From: Niveispirillum cyanobacteriorum | Lineage (GTDB): Bacteria > Pseudomonadota > Alphaproteobacteria > Azospirillales > Azospirillaceae | Assembly (NCBI RefSeq): GCF_002868735.1 | Contig: NZ_CP025615.1 | Span: forward strand, 62,001 to 126,000 | Reading direction: 5' to 3' | DNA length: 64,000 nt | Part shown: piece by piece, positions 16,926-25,620 of the stretch | Layout of the letters: each line of letters opens with the position of its first letter | How positions within the stretch are numbered: position 1 is the first letter of the stretch | Made by a program: the position numbers and the translations under genes | The notes under the pieces: model-generated | What the model saw: the letters and a program-made list of their open reading frames with translations, nothing else | Database searches by the model: none | Told to the model about the DNA's origin: nothing

Positions 16926-18980
16926 ATGAACCGGTATCATGAGGGGCTCCGCCTTGCCTTATTGAACCCGATCAATCCGGATCATCCGATCGCCGAGCGT
17001 GAGCTGGCGCTGCGGTTGGCCCGCAGCATTGGGAATATGGGATGGGAAGCGCGGATTGTCAGTCGCGCAGGGCAGGTCGAGGCGATGGATCCGGATGCTG
17101 TCCTCTGTCTGCATCCCCAGGCCACGGCGAAACTCTCATCCCATCCCTGGCTTGCCTGCTACTGGAACCCCTCTTCGCTGCTGGATGGTGCCAGTGCTGT
17201 TGCCCGCGCTAATGGTACAGCGGCTGAGTTAAGCTATGATGCCTATCTGGTGTCGGGCTCTATCCTGCATGCCCATCTGGGCAGCCTGATGCGTGATGTC
17301 AGGCGCGAGCCGCCAGTCATGCCCTTCCATGTCAGTTCACCGCGTTCGACGCTGATATCCAATTTCGGTCCCCATAGCCGATTGTTCTACGTCGGTTCGA
17401 ATTGGGATGGACGCCGTTATCCCGCCTTGCTCCGTACTCTCTCTGATGCCGGCATTCTTGCCTTGTACGGGACGCGGGAGCGCTGGTCCCACTTGCCCGA
17501 TGCCTATCATGGCCCCTTACCGTTCGACGGATCTTCGGTGATCAACACGGCTCATCAATGGGGTATGGGGCTTTGTCTACACTTGCCCCAACATCGTGTA
17601 GAGGGCGTTCCGAATATGAGGGTGTTCGAGCTGGCTGCGGCGGGTGCGCTTATTCTGGCGGATCGACATCCCTTCATTGAGGAGCATTTTGGCGATAGCG
17701 TGCTTTACGTTGACATGGAAGGTGGTGAGGAGGCGATTGCTGCTGCCATCCTGGACCAGATCGCTTGGGCCAGATCACATGTCAGACAAGCCCAGGAGAT
17801 GGCCGTCACGGCGCAGACGATCTTTAACAGCAGCCTTTGTCTGGAGAGCCTGCTGGCGCCCCTCCCGGATATTCTCGCCCGTTTGTCCAGCCCGCCTCCA
17901 AGCCCTGTTCGTCGCCATGTCGGTGTTCTACTGGCGGGCGGTGAGGACCTGTATGGACGGTTGCAGCAGCTGGCTGCGCAATCATCGGCCGTACCGAACC
18001 TGTCCCTCACGGCTCTCGTCTGCCAGGATGCGCCGCTGGACCTGGTGCAACCTGCCGGGGTTCGGGTTTGCCGCCTGGGGGAAGCCGTTGGAATGGAGGC
18101 CTTGCTGGCTGCACTGGAGGGCATGGATGGTCTGGCGCTCCTGCCCGATGCCATCATGTGGTACCCCGATCACCTGAAACGGCTGATCACCATGACAAAG
18201 CAGGGAGGCGCAACGATTGCGGCGGCCCTTTGGCCCATCCCTGTCGAATCGTCTGGATTTCCAATCGATCCTGCCGAGGAGTTGGCCTTGGCCCTCCCCG
18301 ACGAATGCTGCATATCGGACGAACGATGGCCGGCATGGGTGACCCTGCGCGCGGGGGGGCTCTACTGCATACGGGACCGGCTGCTAGGGCTGACCGTGGA
18401 AGCTCATGACTGGTCCAGCTTCATGCTGCAATTGCCGTTTGCTCTCGCTTCATCAGGGCCTGTTGATCTTCAGCCTGTCCCAAGCCTGGCCCAGGTCCGA
18501 TTGCCGTCAAGGAGTGCTGGTGCAGTTCCACTGCGTCCGATGAGGCGCGTGGAGTATGTTGTGGAAGCAGAGGCCAAGCCCCCCCGTTTTGCAGGGATCA
18601 GCGACCTGGATGCGCCCCTGGCATCCAGCATTCCTTTTCTGTGGAAACCCTCAGATTTCAATCGATTGCCACCAATTGGCGCGATATGGCTCTATGGTGC
18701 GGGCCAGGGAGGGGAGATCGTCCTCTATGGCTTGCCGCCCGAGGCCCGTGCCCGTGTAGTGGGGTTTCTCGACAGCAGTCGAGAAGGCGAACATCACCGC
18801 CTACCCTTGCGTCGGGTGGTCGACATAAAGCCAGGTGAACTTGCGACCTCTACAATCATCATAGCCGCACAGTATGTTTCGGAAATTATCAGAACACTCC
18901 GGCGGAATTCGATATATCCATCTCATATATTCAATGCGTATCCGTACATTTCTGCCATTCAAGAGGGTGGTGATTATTAA
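16926..18980 (+). CDS. Three-domain glycosyltransferase, paralogue of the 12135-14207 protein
   Basis: 684 residues. SRLFYVGSNWDGRRYPALL and VPNMRVFELAAAGALILADR mark the CgeB-like GT-B part (about 1-315). The central GT2-like domain (about 330-520) reads ALLPDAIMWYPDH where the acidic motif should be, so catalysis there is doubtful. The tail (about 580-684) has IWLYGAGQGGEIVLYGL, GFLDSSREGE and TIIIAAQYVSEI. It matches its paralogue domain for domain. It is encoded 3 bp after the FkbM methyltransferase and is probably co-translated with it. After the stop, 18981-19116 is AT-rich and holds no gene. Confidence 0.76.
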   Translation: MNRYHEGLRLALLNPINPDHPIAERELALRLARSIGNMGWEARIVSRAGQVEAMDPDAVLCLHPQATAKLSSHPWLACYWNPSSLLDGASAVARANGTAAELSYDAYLVSGSILHAHLGSLMRDVRREPPVMPFHVSSPRSTLISNFGPHSRLFYVGSNWDGRRYPALLRTLSDAGILALYGTRERWSHLPDAYHGPLPFDGSSVINTAHQWGMGLCLHLPQHRVEGVPNMRVFELAAAGALILADRHPFIEEHFGDSVLYVDMEGGEEAIAAAILDQIAWARSHVRQAQEMAVTAQTIFNSSLCLESLLAPLPDILARLSSPPPSPVRRHVGVLLAGGEDLYGRLQQLAAQSSAVPNLSLTALVCQDAPLDLVQPAGVRVCRLGEAVGMEALLAALEGMDGLALLPDAIMWYPDHLKRLITMTKQGGATIAAALWPIPVESSGFPIDPAEELALALPDECCISDERWPAWVTLRAGGLYCIRDRLLGLTVEAHDWSSFMLQLPFALASSGPVDLQPVPSLAQVRLPSRSAGAVPLRPMRRVEYVVEAEAKPPRFAGISDLDAPLASSIPFLWKPSDFNRLPPIGAIWLYGAGQGGEIVLYGLPPEARARVVGFLDSSREGEHHRLPLRRVVDIKPGELATSTIIIAAQYVSEIIRTLRRNSIYPSHIFNAYPYISAIQEGGDY

Positions 18981-19116
18981 ATTAATTATACAGAATTATA
19001 TTAATGCTGATAAATATATCTTTGATTTTATCTATAACGTGCAACATCACCTATGGGAAGTCAGGCCAACGGGTTCCTCATTCCTTTTCTGTCGCTTCTA
19101 TCCGTCTGCCTATGGC

Positions 19117-20091
19117 CTATCTCCTTTCCCAAGCCAACGCATGGCTTACGATCAGGTCCAGATCGTCCACGCGCGGGCGCCAGCCCAGCAGGTCGCGTAG
19201 GCGTGTGCTGTCGGCCACCAGCTCGACCGGATCGCCAATGCGGCGTGGGGCCTCAACCTTCGGCAGGGGCCGCCCTGCGGCACGGTCCACGGCTTCGGCC
19301 ACCTGGCGTACAGAATAGCCGCGACCATATCCGCAGTTCAGCACCAGGCTGTTCCCGCCCTTCTCCAGATGGTTCAAGGCGCAGACATGCGCGTCTGCCA
19401 GATCGCTGACATGGATATAGTCGCGGATGCAGGTCCCATCCGGGGTGGGATAATCGCTGCCGAAAATGTTCAGAACCTTGCGCCGGCCCAGCGCCGTTTC
19501 GCAGGCCAGCTTGATCAGGTGGGTGGCGTTCGGGGTCACCTGCCCTGCCCGCCCTTGCGGATCGGCGCCGGCCACGTTGAAGTAGCGCAAAGCGATGTAG
19601 CGGAAGGCCTGATGTGCCGCTGCCACATCGGCCAGCATCTGCTCTGTCATCAGCTTGGACCAGCCATAGGGGCTGACGGGGGCGACCGGCGTCTGTTCGG
19701 TCACCATCCGGGTCGGCGGATTGCCATAGACGGCGGCAGTAGAAGAAAAGATGAAGCGCCCTACCCCGGTCTTGATACAAGTCTCGATCAGGCTGCGGCT
19801 GGCAGCCGTGTTGTTCCGGTAATATTTCAGGGGATCGGCCACGGATTCCGGCACGATGATCGAGCCGGCGAAATGCATGACGGTGCCGATGCGGTGATCG
19901 CGCAGCAGGGCGCCCGTCCGGTCAGTATCGGCGACATCCCCCACGATCATGGGCACATCGGCGGGGATCAGGTTCCTGTCGCCCGTGGACAGATCGTCCA
20001 GAACCACGACTGCGCGGCCCGCTGCCCGCAGTGCCAGAACGGCATGGCTGCCGATATAGCCCGCACCACCCGTGACAAGCACCGTATCCAT
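19117..20091 (-). CDS. galE: UDP-glucose 4-epimerase
   Basis: 324 residues from the ATG at 20089-20091 giving MDTVLVTGGAGYIGSHAVLA; a longer reading from 20124 lacks family support. The glycine-rich NAD loop TGGAGYIGS, the FSSTAAVYG segment and the catalytic YGWSK (Tyr-x3-Lys) are present, as are YFNVAGADP and GTCIRDYIHVSDLA, signatures of the GalE branch. It interconverts UDP-glucose and UDP-galactose in the cytoplasm and supplies galactose for the glycan. It converges with the 16926-18980 gene. Confidence 0.92.
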   Translation of the reverse strand: MDTVLVTGGAGYIGSHAVLALRAAGRAVVVLDDLSTGDRNLIPADVPMIVGDVADTDRTGALLRDHRIGTVMHFAGSIIVPESVADPLKYYRNNTAASRSLIETCIKTGVGRFIFSSTAAVYGNPPTRMVTEQTPVAPVSPYGWSKLMTEQMLADVAAAHQAFRYIALRYFNVAGADPQGRAGQVTPNATHLIKLACETALGRRKVLNIFGSDYPTPDGTCIRDYIHVSDLADAHVCALNHLEKGGNSLVLNCGYGRGYSVRQVAEAVDRAAGRPLPKVEAPRRIGDPVELVADSTRLRDLLGWRPRVDDLDLIVSHALAWERR

Positions 20092-20459
20092 ATTCAATTC
20101 CTGGCTTCTGGGTGTTGCTACCATGCAGCATCCTGTTCGACCTTGGGAAGGGTGTTGCTGTTCAATTGATCCTTCCTATCAAGATGATATCAGAAAGCTA
20201 TGTATTTGATTTTAAAAGGGTCTGTTCGTTACTGGGCAGCACCGATCTAGTTTTGGCAATTCCAATGAATGGCGTCTGTTAGGTGGTATGGGCTGCGATT
20301 TGTGTTGATATCAAGCGGGCCTGGATTGGGAGGGAGTTCCCGCACAGCACTGGTCAGGACCGAGTTCCTGGCATGGCAGCCTGAGAGCCGGTATGATCTC
20401 CTGACGCGAAGAAGATGGCACTGATACTGTGCATGCCGGGCAACGTGCGGAGATGAGAA
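20092..20459. other. Gene-free gap between galE and the ketoisomerase gene
   Basis: No convincing gene on either strand. It must contain the promoters of two divergent genes. GATATC occurs inside ATGATATCAGAAAG near 20183 and again in TGTTGATATCAAG near 20306, the same core seen around parAB. A GGAG-containing stretch lies about 8 nt before the ATG at 20460. Confidence 0.4.
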
Positions 20460-20876
20460 ATGTCAGGGTCATGGGAGCTTGTGCATTTCCCGATCGTCAG
20501 CGATCGGCGCGGTAACCTGACCTTCATCGAAGGCGGCAGCACGATCCCGTTTGATATCAACCGCGTTTATTATTTATATGACGTGCCTGGCGGTGCGCAC
20601 CGCGGTGGTCATGCCCACAAGGAGCTGCATCAGGTCGTGATCGCCGTCAGCGGCAGTTTCGACATCCATCTGAACGATGGCAGGCGTCAGCAGACCGTGA
20701 CGCTTAACCGTTCCTATTATGGTCTGTATATGCGCAACATGGTCTGGCGAGAACTCCATAATTTCTCGTCCGGGGCCTGCTGCGTGGTGCTGGCCTCCCA
20801 CCATTATGACGAGGCGGATTATATCCGCGATCTTGATGAGTTCCTTTTCAAGGCAACAGGCGAACGACCTGAATGA
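20460..20876 (+). CDS. fdtA: FdtA/QdtA-type dTDP-4-keto-6-deoxyhexose 3,4-ketoisomerase
   Basis: 138 residues, a single cupin domain of the WxcM/FdtA type. [13 protein letters not shown] and the [12 protein letters not shown] segment carry the paired histidines of the active site; [10 protein letters not shown] and [16 protein letters not shown] are conserved. These enzymes isomerise the 4-keto sugar to the 3-keto sugar on the way to dTDP-Fuc3NAc or dTDP-Qui3NAc. The stop overlaps the aminotransferase start (ATGA), the usual pairing. No rmlA, rmlB or N-acetyltransferase gene lies nearby. The symbol is by family; Fuc3N and Qui3N branches cannot be separated by eye. Confidence 0.82.
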   Translation: MSGSWELVHFPIVSDRRGNLTFIEGGSTIPFDINRVYYLYDVPGGAHRGGHAHKELHQVVIAVSGSFDIHLNDGRRQQTVTLNRSYYGLYMRNMVWRELHNFSSGACCVVLASHHYDEADYIRDLDEFLFKATGERPE

Positions 20877-21985
20877 GCATTCCTTTTTATGATCTGACCT
20901 CGGGCCATGCGGAAATCCGGTCAGAACTGGATGCGGCCATAGCGACCGTGCTGGATGCGAGCCATTATATCATGGGCCCGCAACTGGAAGCGTTCGAGGC
21001 GGAGTTCGCCGCCTATTGCGGTGCGCGCCATTGCATCGGGGTCTCCGACGGGCTGGCGGCCTTGACCCTGGGCCTGAAGGCGCTGGGGATCGGCAGCGGG
21101 GACGAGGTGATCGTGCCCAGCCATACATTCGTCGCGACCTGGCTGGCGGTTTCCGCCGCCGGTGCCATCCCTGTAGGGGTGGAGCCCGACCCGGCCAGCT
21201 TCAATATCGATCCGGCCAGGATTGAGGCGGCCATCACGCCGCGTACCCGCTGCATCATCCCCGTCCATCTTTATGGCCAGCCGGCGGATATGGTCGCTAT
21301 CAACGCTATCGCGGCCCGTCACGGGCTGGCCGTGCTGGAGGATGCGGCTCAGGCCCATGGCGCCACGATTGCGGGGCGGCCTGTCGGGGGCATGGGGACC
21401 CTGGCGGCTTTCAGCTTCTATCCGATCAAGAATCTGGGCGCCCTGGGCGATGGCGGTGCGGTCGTGACCAATGACGACCAGCTGGCTCATCGCCTGCGCA
21501 TGTTGCGCAACTACGGCTCTACCATCAAATACCAGCATGAGATCCTGGGCACGAATTCGCGCCTGGACGAAATGCAGGCTGCTATCCTGCGGGTCAAACT
21601 ACTCCGGCTGTCGGCCTGGAACCGGCAGCGTCAGACGCTGGCGGCGGAATATACCCGTCTGCTGGCCGAATGCCCCTCGGTCGTGGCACCCGTGGTCCGT
21701 CCGGGGATGGAAAGCGTCTGGCATCTGTACGTGGTCCGGGTACGCGGTTCCCGAGAGGACCTAGCCTGTCATTTGAAGACGCAGGGCATTCAGACCCTGG
21801 TGCATTACCCCTGCGCCCCCCACCGGCAGCCTGCCTATGCACCGCTTGATCTTCGGGAGGGCACCTTTCCTCTTGCGGAGGCCATGGCATCCGATGTGCT
21901 GAGCCTGCCTTTCTGGCCGCAGATGCCGCTGACATCGGTGCGGTTCGTCGTAGACGCGATCGCTAGCTGGAAAGGTGCTTACTAG
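20873..21985 (+). CDS. DegT/DnrJ-family sugar aminotransferase (FdtB/QdtB-like)
   Basis: 370 residues. [20 protein letters not shown] opens the family. [19 protein letters not shown] binds the PLP phosphate, [11 protein letters not shown] holds the PLP-contacting Asp, and [15 protein letters not shown] contains the PLP lysine. [14 protein letters not shown] and [16 protein letters not shown] are typical of the 3-aminotransferases that follow FdtA/QdtA. It should convert the dTDP-3-keto-6-deoxyhexose made by the overlapping gene into the 3-amino sugar. The gene is complete and converges with the phosphatase gene. Confidence 0.85.
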   Translation: MSIPFYDLTSGHAEIRSELDAAIATVLDASHYIMGPQLEAFEAEFAAYCGARHCIGVSDGLAALTLGLKALGIGSGDEVIVPSHTFVATWLAVSAAGAIPVGVEPDPASFNIDPARIEAAITPRTRCIIPVHLYGQPADMVAINAIAARHGLAVLEDAAQAHGATIAGRPVGGMGTLAAFSFYPIKNLGALGDGGAVVTNDDQLAHRLRMLRNYGSTIKYQHEILGTNSRLDEMQAAILRVKLLRLSAWNRQRQTLAAEYTRLLAECPSVVAPVVRPGMESVWHLYVVRVRGSREDLACHLKTQGIQTLVHYPCAPHRQPAYAPLDLREGTFPLAEAMASDVLSLPFWPQMPLTSVRFVVDAIASWKGAY

Positions 21986-22002
21986 ACGGCGTCAAATGCC
22001 AA

Positions 22003-22524
22003 TCATTTGGATCTGTCGCTTGTCAGGTGCCGTACCTGATCCAATAACCCTGCTGCGTTCGCCAAATGGCCTTTGATACCAGCCGCTGCCGCCGCCTCCA
22101 GATCGCTGGCGCGATCACCAATAAGAAAGCTGCCCGCCATATCGATCGGCCAGCATCGAGCTAAATCAAGGATCATCCCAGGACTCGGTTTGCGCCAATC
22201 ATCATCGCGCCGGTAGGCGACGACGGTTCCATCAGGATGATAGGGGCAATAGCGCCAATCATCGACATGGGCGCCGTCTTGCCTCAGTTGCTCCTGCATC
22301 CAGACATGCAGTGTCTGAACAGCGGCCTCATCATAATAGCCACGGGCCACACCAGCTTGGTTAGTGACGACAAAGACATAATAGCCGGCTTCATTCAGGT
22401 AACGGATCGCCGATGAAACATTCGGCAACCAGACAATCTGCTCTGGCCGATGAGCATAGCCAATATCTAGGTTCAGGACACCATCCCGGTCCAGAAAAGC
22501 TGCCGGACGCAGAAGATCGCTCAT
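22003..22524 (-). CDS. HAD phosphatase, D,D-heptose 1,7-bisphosphate phosphatase (GmhB)-like
   Basis: 173 residues. FLDRDGVLNLDIGYAHRPEQ holds the nucleophile DxD, VFVVTNQAGVARGYY the second HAD motif and SFLIGDRASDLEAAAAAGI the acidic fourth motif, all in GmhB order. The zinc loop begins CPYHPDG, but the usual Cys-x-Cys pair before RKPSPGM is absent (DDDWRKP), so the structural zinc is probably lost. GmhB dephosphorylates heptose bisphosphate in ADP- or GDP-heptose synthesis; a related sugar or histidinol phosphatase role is possible. No other heptose gene is nearby. Confidence 0.75.
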   Translation of the reverse strand: MSDLLRPAAFLDRDGVLNLDIGYAHRPEQIVWLPNVSSAIRYLNEAGYYVFVVTNQAGVARGYYDEAAVQTLHVWMQEQLRQDGAHVDDWRYCPYHPDGTVVAYRRDDDWRKPSPGMILDLARCWPIDMAGSFLIGDRASDLEAAAAAGIKGHLANAAGLLDQVRHLTSDRSK

Positions 22525-22539
22525 CGTCTCAACACTTTC

Positions 22540-23150
22540 ATCCTACCCATCCCGACCGACCGACACAGTGATACACAAAGCCGGCCATTTCTGCGTCCTC
22601 GAGATTGAAGATGTTGTGCAGGTCGACCAGGACCGGGGCCTTCATCGCCTTGCAGATGCGGGACAGGTTCAGCATGCGGAGCTCGTTCCTTCCGTCAGGA
22701 CCAGGGCGCAATCGGCACCGTTCAGCGCGCCATAGGCATCGTCCGCCCATTCCACACCGGGCAGCATCTTCTTCTCCGCCTCATGCCGACCCGCCGGGTC
22801 ATAGGCGGCACGATGGCGCCCGCTTCAGACAAGGCCAGGATGATGTCCAGCGAGGGGGCGTCGCGCATGTCATCGGTGTTCGGCTTGAAGGTAACGCCCA
22901 GCACGCCGATGCGCTTACCCGCGACCGACCCGCCACAGGCCGCGATCACGCGGTCGGGGCGCATGAAATCTTCAATCGCGGAGCCTTCGCGCAGGAATTC
23001 CGGGTTCGACGCCACGTCGAAATCCGCCTCCGGCCGGTTCTTGCGGATGATGCGCGTCACCTCGCGACCCGTGCCTACCGGAACTGTGCTCTTGGTGACG
23101 ATGACGGTGTAATCATTGGGGGCGAGAGCCGTCGCAATCTCCACCGTGGT
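22540..23150 (-). pseudogene. Broken UDP-glucose 6-dehydrogenase
   Basis: Three blocks of a UDP-glucose dehydrogenase are recognisable in order. The first is IVTKSTVPVGTGREVTRI through NPEFLREGSAIEDFMRPDRV (about 23110-22945). The second is GKRIGVLGVTFKPNTDDMRD (about 22920-22860), which joins directly onto the first although well over 100 residues should separate them. The third, in another frame, is ELRMLNLSRICKAMKAPVLV through GFVYHCVGRSG (about 22690-22555). The N-terminal NAD domain start is also missing upstream of 23150. Truncation, internal deletion and frameshift make it non-functional. UDP-glucuronate for the epimerase at 24565-25548 must come from another gene. Confidence 0.85.
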
Positions 23151-23346
23151 CGATATGTTAGCTTTATGATATCACATTAATAGATAATTGATATCTTTTC
23201 TCGGCGATAAAACATCGCATTGCTTGAGTTGATCAAAAATCATTGGGAAGGCAAGGGTACCTTGCTGCTGGGAGACTGCATCCCATAAAATCAAATGATA
23301 TCACTCTGATATCTGATAGATACCCTTGCTTCTTACCTGCACTTCG
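23151..23346. promoter_or_regulatory. GATATC-rich spacer, candidate centromere-like site
   Basis: This gap, downstream of the small partition gene, contains GATATC at about 23168, 23190, 23298 and 23308, and the 11-mer ATATCTGATAG at 23309-23319. That 11-mer is a near match to the CTATNNNATAG sites in front of parA. No gene is visible. The clustering next to parAB suggests a parS-type site, by inference only. Confidence 0.4.
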
Positions 23347-23718
23347 TCAGCTCTTGTTTTGGCTCGCCAGTTCACGCTCCAGCGCTGCGATGGCATGTTC
23401 CAGCACCTCACCCAGGACCCACCCTTCACGGTCGGCGATGGCCAGGAAAGTGTCGATCGTTTCCTGACGTGCTCGGATGTTAAACTGCACATTGCGGCCC
23501 GTGCGGTGCCGGCGCTGTTCGCGCCGCGCAGGTGGTGGCGGGGCCGTGATGGCCGGTGCAGGCTTTGCCTCCCTGCTGGGGAACCGGGCGGCTTCCGATA
23601 CGGCGCGGATAGCGTCGGCCGGCGGGGCCTGGATATCGCGGGCGGCCTTAGGCGCGAAGCCGGACAGGTCCAGCCCCCCCTCCCCTTCCCCGAAAATGCT
23701 GGCGCGGGTTTTGGTCAT
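23347..23718 (-). CDS. Small partition protein, ParB-like with ribbon-helix-helix C-terminus
   Basis: 123 residues from the ATG at 23716-23718, which has GGGAG about 7 nt upstream; an ATG at 23736 overlapping the parA stop (ATGA) is the alternative. The N-terminal two thirds is low-complexity and proline/alanine-rich. The C-terminal GRNVQFNIRARQETIDTFLA and AIADREGWVLGEVLEHAIAA look like a ribbon-helix-helix DNA-binding domain. This is the arrangement of type Ib partition operons, where a small centromere-binding protein follows a short ParA. It probably binds the nearby CTATNNNATAG/GATATC repeats. Confidence 0.72.
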   Translation of the reverse strand: MTKTRASIFGEGEGGLDLSGFAPKAARDIQAPPADAIRAVSEAARFPSREAKPAPAITAPPPPARREQRRHRTGRNVQFNIRARQETIDTFLAIADREGWVLGEVLEHAIAALERELASQNKS

Positions 23719-23732
23719 GTTTGTCGCTCCCT

Positions 23733-24428
23733 TCAATTCCGGGGTCCGTCTACGGTCGCTTTCATGCCGCCTTTCAGGACGGCCACAACTTCGGCCGCGA
23801 AAGCCAGGGTATTGGCAGTGGCGGCCTTGATATTGGTGACCTGGGCCGGGTCCAGATCGGCCAGTGTGCCGCCAAAGGCGAAGATGGCGCGGAAGGCGTC
23901 GCGCTCATGCAACTGCGTCTCGAAAACGGGGACCTCGTTATCGGCGAACTCTGCCGCGATGCTTTGCAGGGAGCGAGGGCGGATGGCCGCACTGGTGCGG
24001 GTGAACAGTACGGCAAACGGGATGTCCCGGCGGAAGGCTCTTTCCTGGCTGCGCACCAGCCGGATGGCCTTCACGGCCTCGCCGGCATCCAGCTGCGACC
24101 CCTGGCTGGGGATGACCACCAGATCGGCCCGGCTCATGGCGTAGCCGACCATCATGGAGGCCGTCCCTTCCAGATCGACAATGACGAAGGCGGTCTTCTG
24201 CGCCGCCTCATCGATGGCGTCGGTTACCGTCTCTTCGGTGACATCGGCCAGGACTGTCAGATTGGCGGGCTTGCCCGGCAGCCGTGCCCAGCGGGACACC
24301 GGCTTGTTCGGGTCGGCATCAATGATGGTGACGCTGGCACCCTGCCCTGCCAGGGCCGTAGCCAGCAAAACCGCGGAGGTGGACTTACCGGCCCCACCCT
24401 TGGGGCTGGCGAAGACGATGGTGGGCAT
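23733..24428 (-). CDS. parA: ParA-type partition ATPase
   Basis: 231 residues, the short type Ib form without an N-terminal DNA-binding domain. The deviant Walker A motif is [35 protein letters not shown] and [20 protein letters not shown] are the Walker A' and B regions, and [18 protein letters not shown] follows. It should move the plasmid over the nucleoid together with the downstream small DNA-binding protein. The upstream gap carries four CTATNNNATAG-like repeats that probably serve as operator and/or centromere. Confidence 0.9.
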   Translation of the reverse strand: MPTIVFASPKGGAGKSTSAVLLATALAGQGASVTIIDADPNKPVSRWARLPGKPANLTVLADVTEETVTDAIDEAAQKTAFVIVDLEGTASMMVGYAMSRADLVVIPSQGSQLDAGEAVKAIRLVRSQERAFRRDIPFAVLFTRTSAAIRPRSLQSIAAEFADNEVPVFETQLHERDAFRAIFAFGGTLADLDPAQVTNIKAATANTLAFAAEVVAVLKGGMKATVDGPRN

Positions 24429-24465
24429 GGGGTCTGACCCATTGGTTTCGGTCTGTGAATATGAT

Positions 24466-24555
24466 GCTATCAGATAGTCATCTGGATTTCATCATGATAT
24501 CAGATAGGACTCTGCTATTTAATAGCATTCAAATATCATGTTGCTATATGATAGC
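24466..24555. promoter_or_regulatory. Four CTATNNNATAG-type repeats upstream of parA
   Basis: Near-palindromic 11-mers lie at 24467-24477 (CTATCAGATAG), 24497-24507 (ATATCAGATAG), 24515-24525 (CTATTTAATAG) and 24544-24554 (CTATATGATAG). Start-to-start spacings are 30, 18 and 29 bp. They fill the AT-rich gap between parA and the epimerase gene, the expected place for a partition operator. The motif recurs at 23309-23319 and 25646-25656. Binding by the small partition protein is inferred. Confidence 0.55.
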
Positions 24556-24564
24556 AGAATGCTT

Positions 24565-25548
24565 TCACGCCACTCCGCGATAGGCTTTGAACCAGTCGAT
24601 GAAGCGGGGAATGCCGTCATCCAGGCTGGTGCGAGGATGATAACCCAGGTCCTGGGTGCTGGCGTTGATATCGGCGCAGGTGGCGGCGACGTCGCCCGGC
24701 TGGATCGGTTCCAGCTCCCTCTCGGCCTTGCGGCCCAGGGCCTGTTCGATCAGGCCGATGAAGCGCAGCAGTGGTTCGGGGCGGTGGTTGCCCAGATTAT
24801 AGACCCGATGTGGCACCACATCCTGACCCGGCGTGGCGGGTCGGTCGAGCGCGGCCAGCACGCCCGCCACGATGTCATCGACAAAGGTGAAATCACGGGC
24901 CATGTCGCCATGGTTGAAGACCCGGATGGGCTTTCCTTCCAGAATAGCCTCGGCGAACAGCATCGGCGCCATATCGGGCCGGCCCCAGGGGCCATAGACC
25001 GTGAAGAAGCGCAGGCCCGTGGCCGGCAACCCATAGAGATGGCTGTAGGTACGGGTGATCAGCTCATCCGCCCGCTTGGTGGCGGCATAGAGCGAGACGG
25101 GCCGGTCTACGCGGTGATCGATGGAGAACGGGATCTCCTGATTGGCGCCATAGACGGAGGAGGAGCTGGCATAGACGAAATGCTTCAGGCCCGGCAGCAG
25201 GCGTGCCGCCTCCAGCATCACCACCTGGCCCATCAGGTTGGTCTGAATATAGGTATAGGGATCGATCAGCGAATGGCGCACCCCGGCCTGGGCGGCCAGG
25301 TGGATGATGCCGGTCATGTCCGGATGCGCATGGACCAGGGCCGTCATGCCATCGCGGTCGGCAATGTCCAGCTTCTGGAAGCGGAAGCCGGGATGGGGGG
25401 TAAGAAGGTCCAGCCGCGCCTGCTTCAGGCGGATATCGTAATAGGGGGAGAAATTATCCATCCCCAGCACCTGTTCCCCCCGGTCCAGCAGCGCCCGGCA
25501 GGTATGGTATCCGATGAAGCCGGCAGCGCCGGTGACCAGGATCGGCAT
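24565..25548 (-). CDS. UDP-glucuronate 4-epimerase
   Basis: 327 residues. MPILVTGAAGFIGYHTCRAL is the NAD loop, YASSSSVYGANQEIPFS with YAATKRADELI supplies the catalytic Ser/Tyr-x3-Lys, and MDNFSPYYDIRLKQARLD with RFFTVYGPWGRPDMA are signatures of the branch that epimerises UDP-glucuronate to UDP-galacturonate. It is complete. The adjacent UDP-glucose dehydrogenase, which would make its substrate, is a pseudogene. It probably supplies galacturonate to the glycan. Confidence 0.88.
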   Translation of the reverse strand: MPILVTGAAGFIGYHTCRALLDRGEQVLGMDNFSPYYDIRLKQARLDLLTPHPGFRFQKLDIADRDGMTALVHAHPDMTGIIHLAAQAGVRHSLIDPYTYIQTNLMGQVVMLEAARLLPGLKHFVYASSSSVYGANQEIPFSIDHRVDRPVSLYAATKRADELITRTYSHLYGLPATGLRFFTVYGPWGRPDMAPMLFAEAILEGKPIRVFNHGDMARDFTFVDDIVAGVLAALDRPATPGQDVVPHRVYNLGNHRPEPLLRFIGLIEQALGRKAERELEPIQPGDVAATCADINASTQDLGYHPRTSLDDGIPRFIDWFKAYRGVA

Positions 25549-25620
25549 GGCATGTCCCTACATCGCCGGGTGCATTGGAGATAGGAGGCTATGAGCGATC
25601 CGGCCGGGGATGGCAAGGGG

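Noticed and set aside
24538-25584. A 348-codon plus-strand open frame
   Set aside because: Antisense shadow of the UDP-glucuronate 4-epimerase gene; long antisense frames are expected in high-GC DNA.
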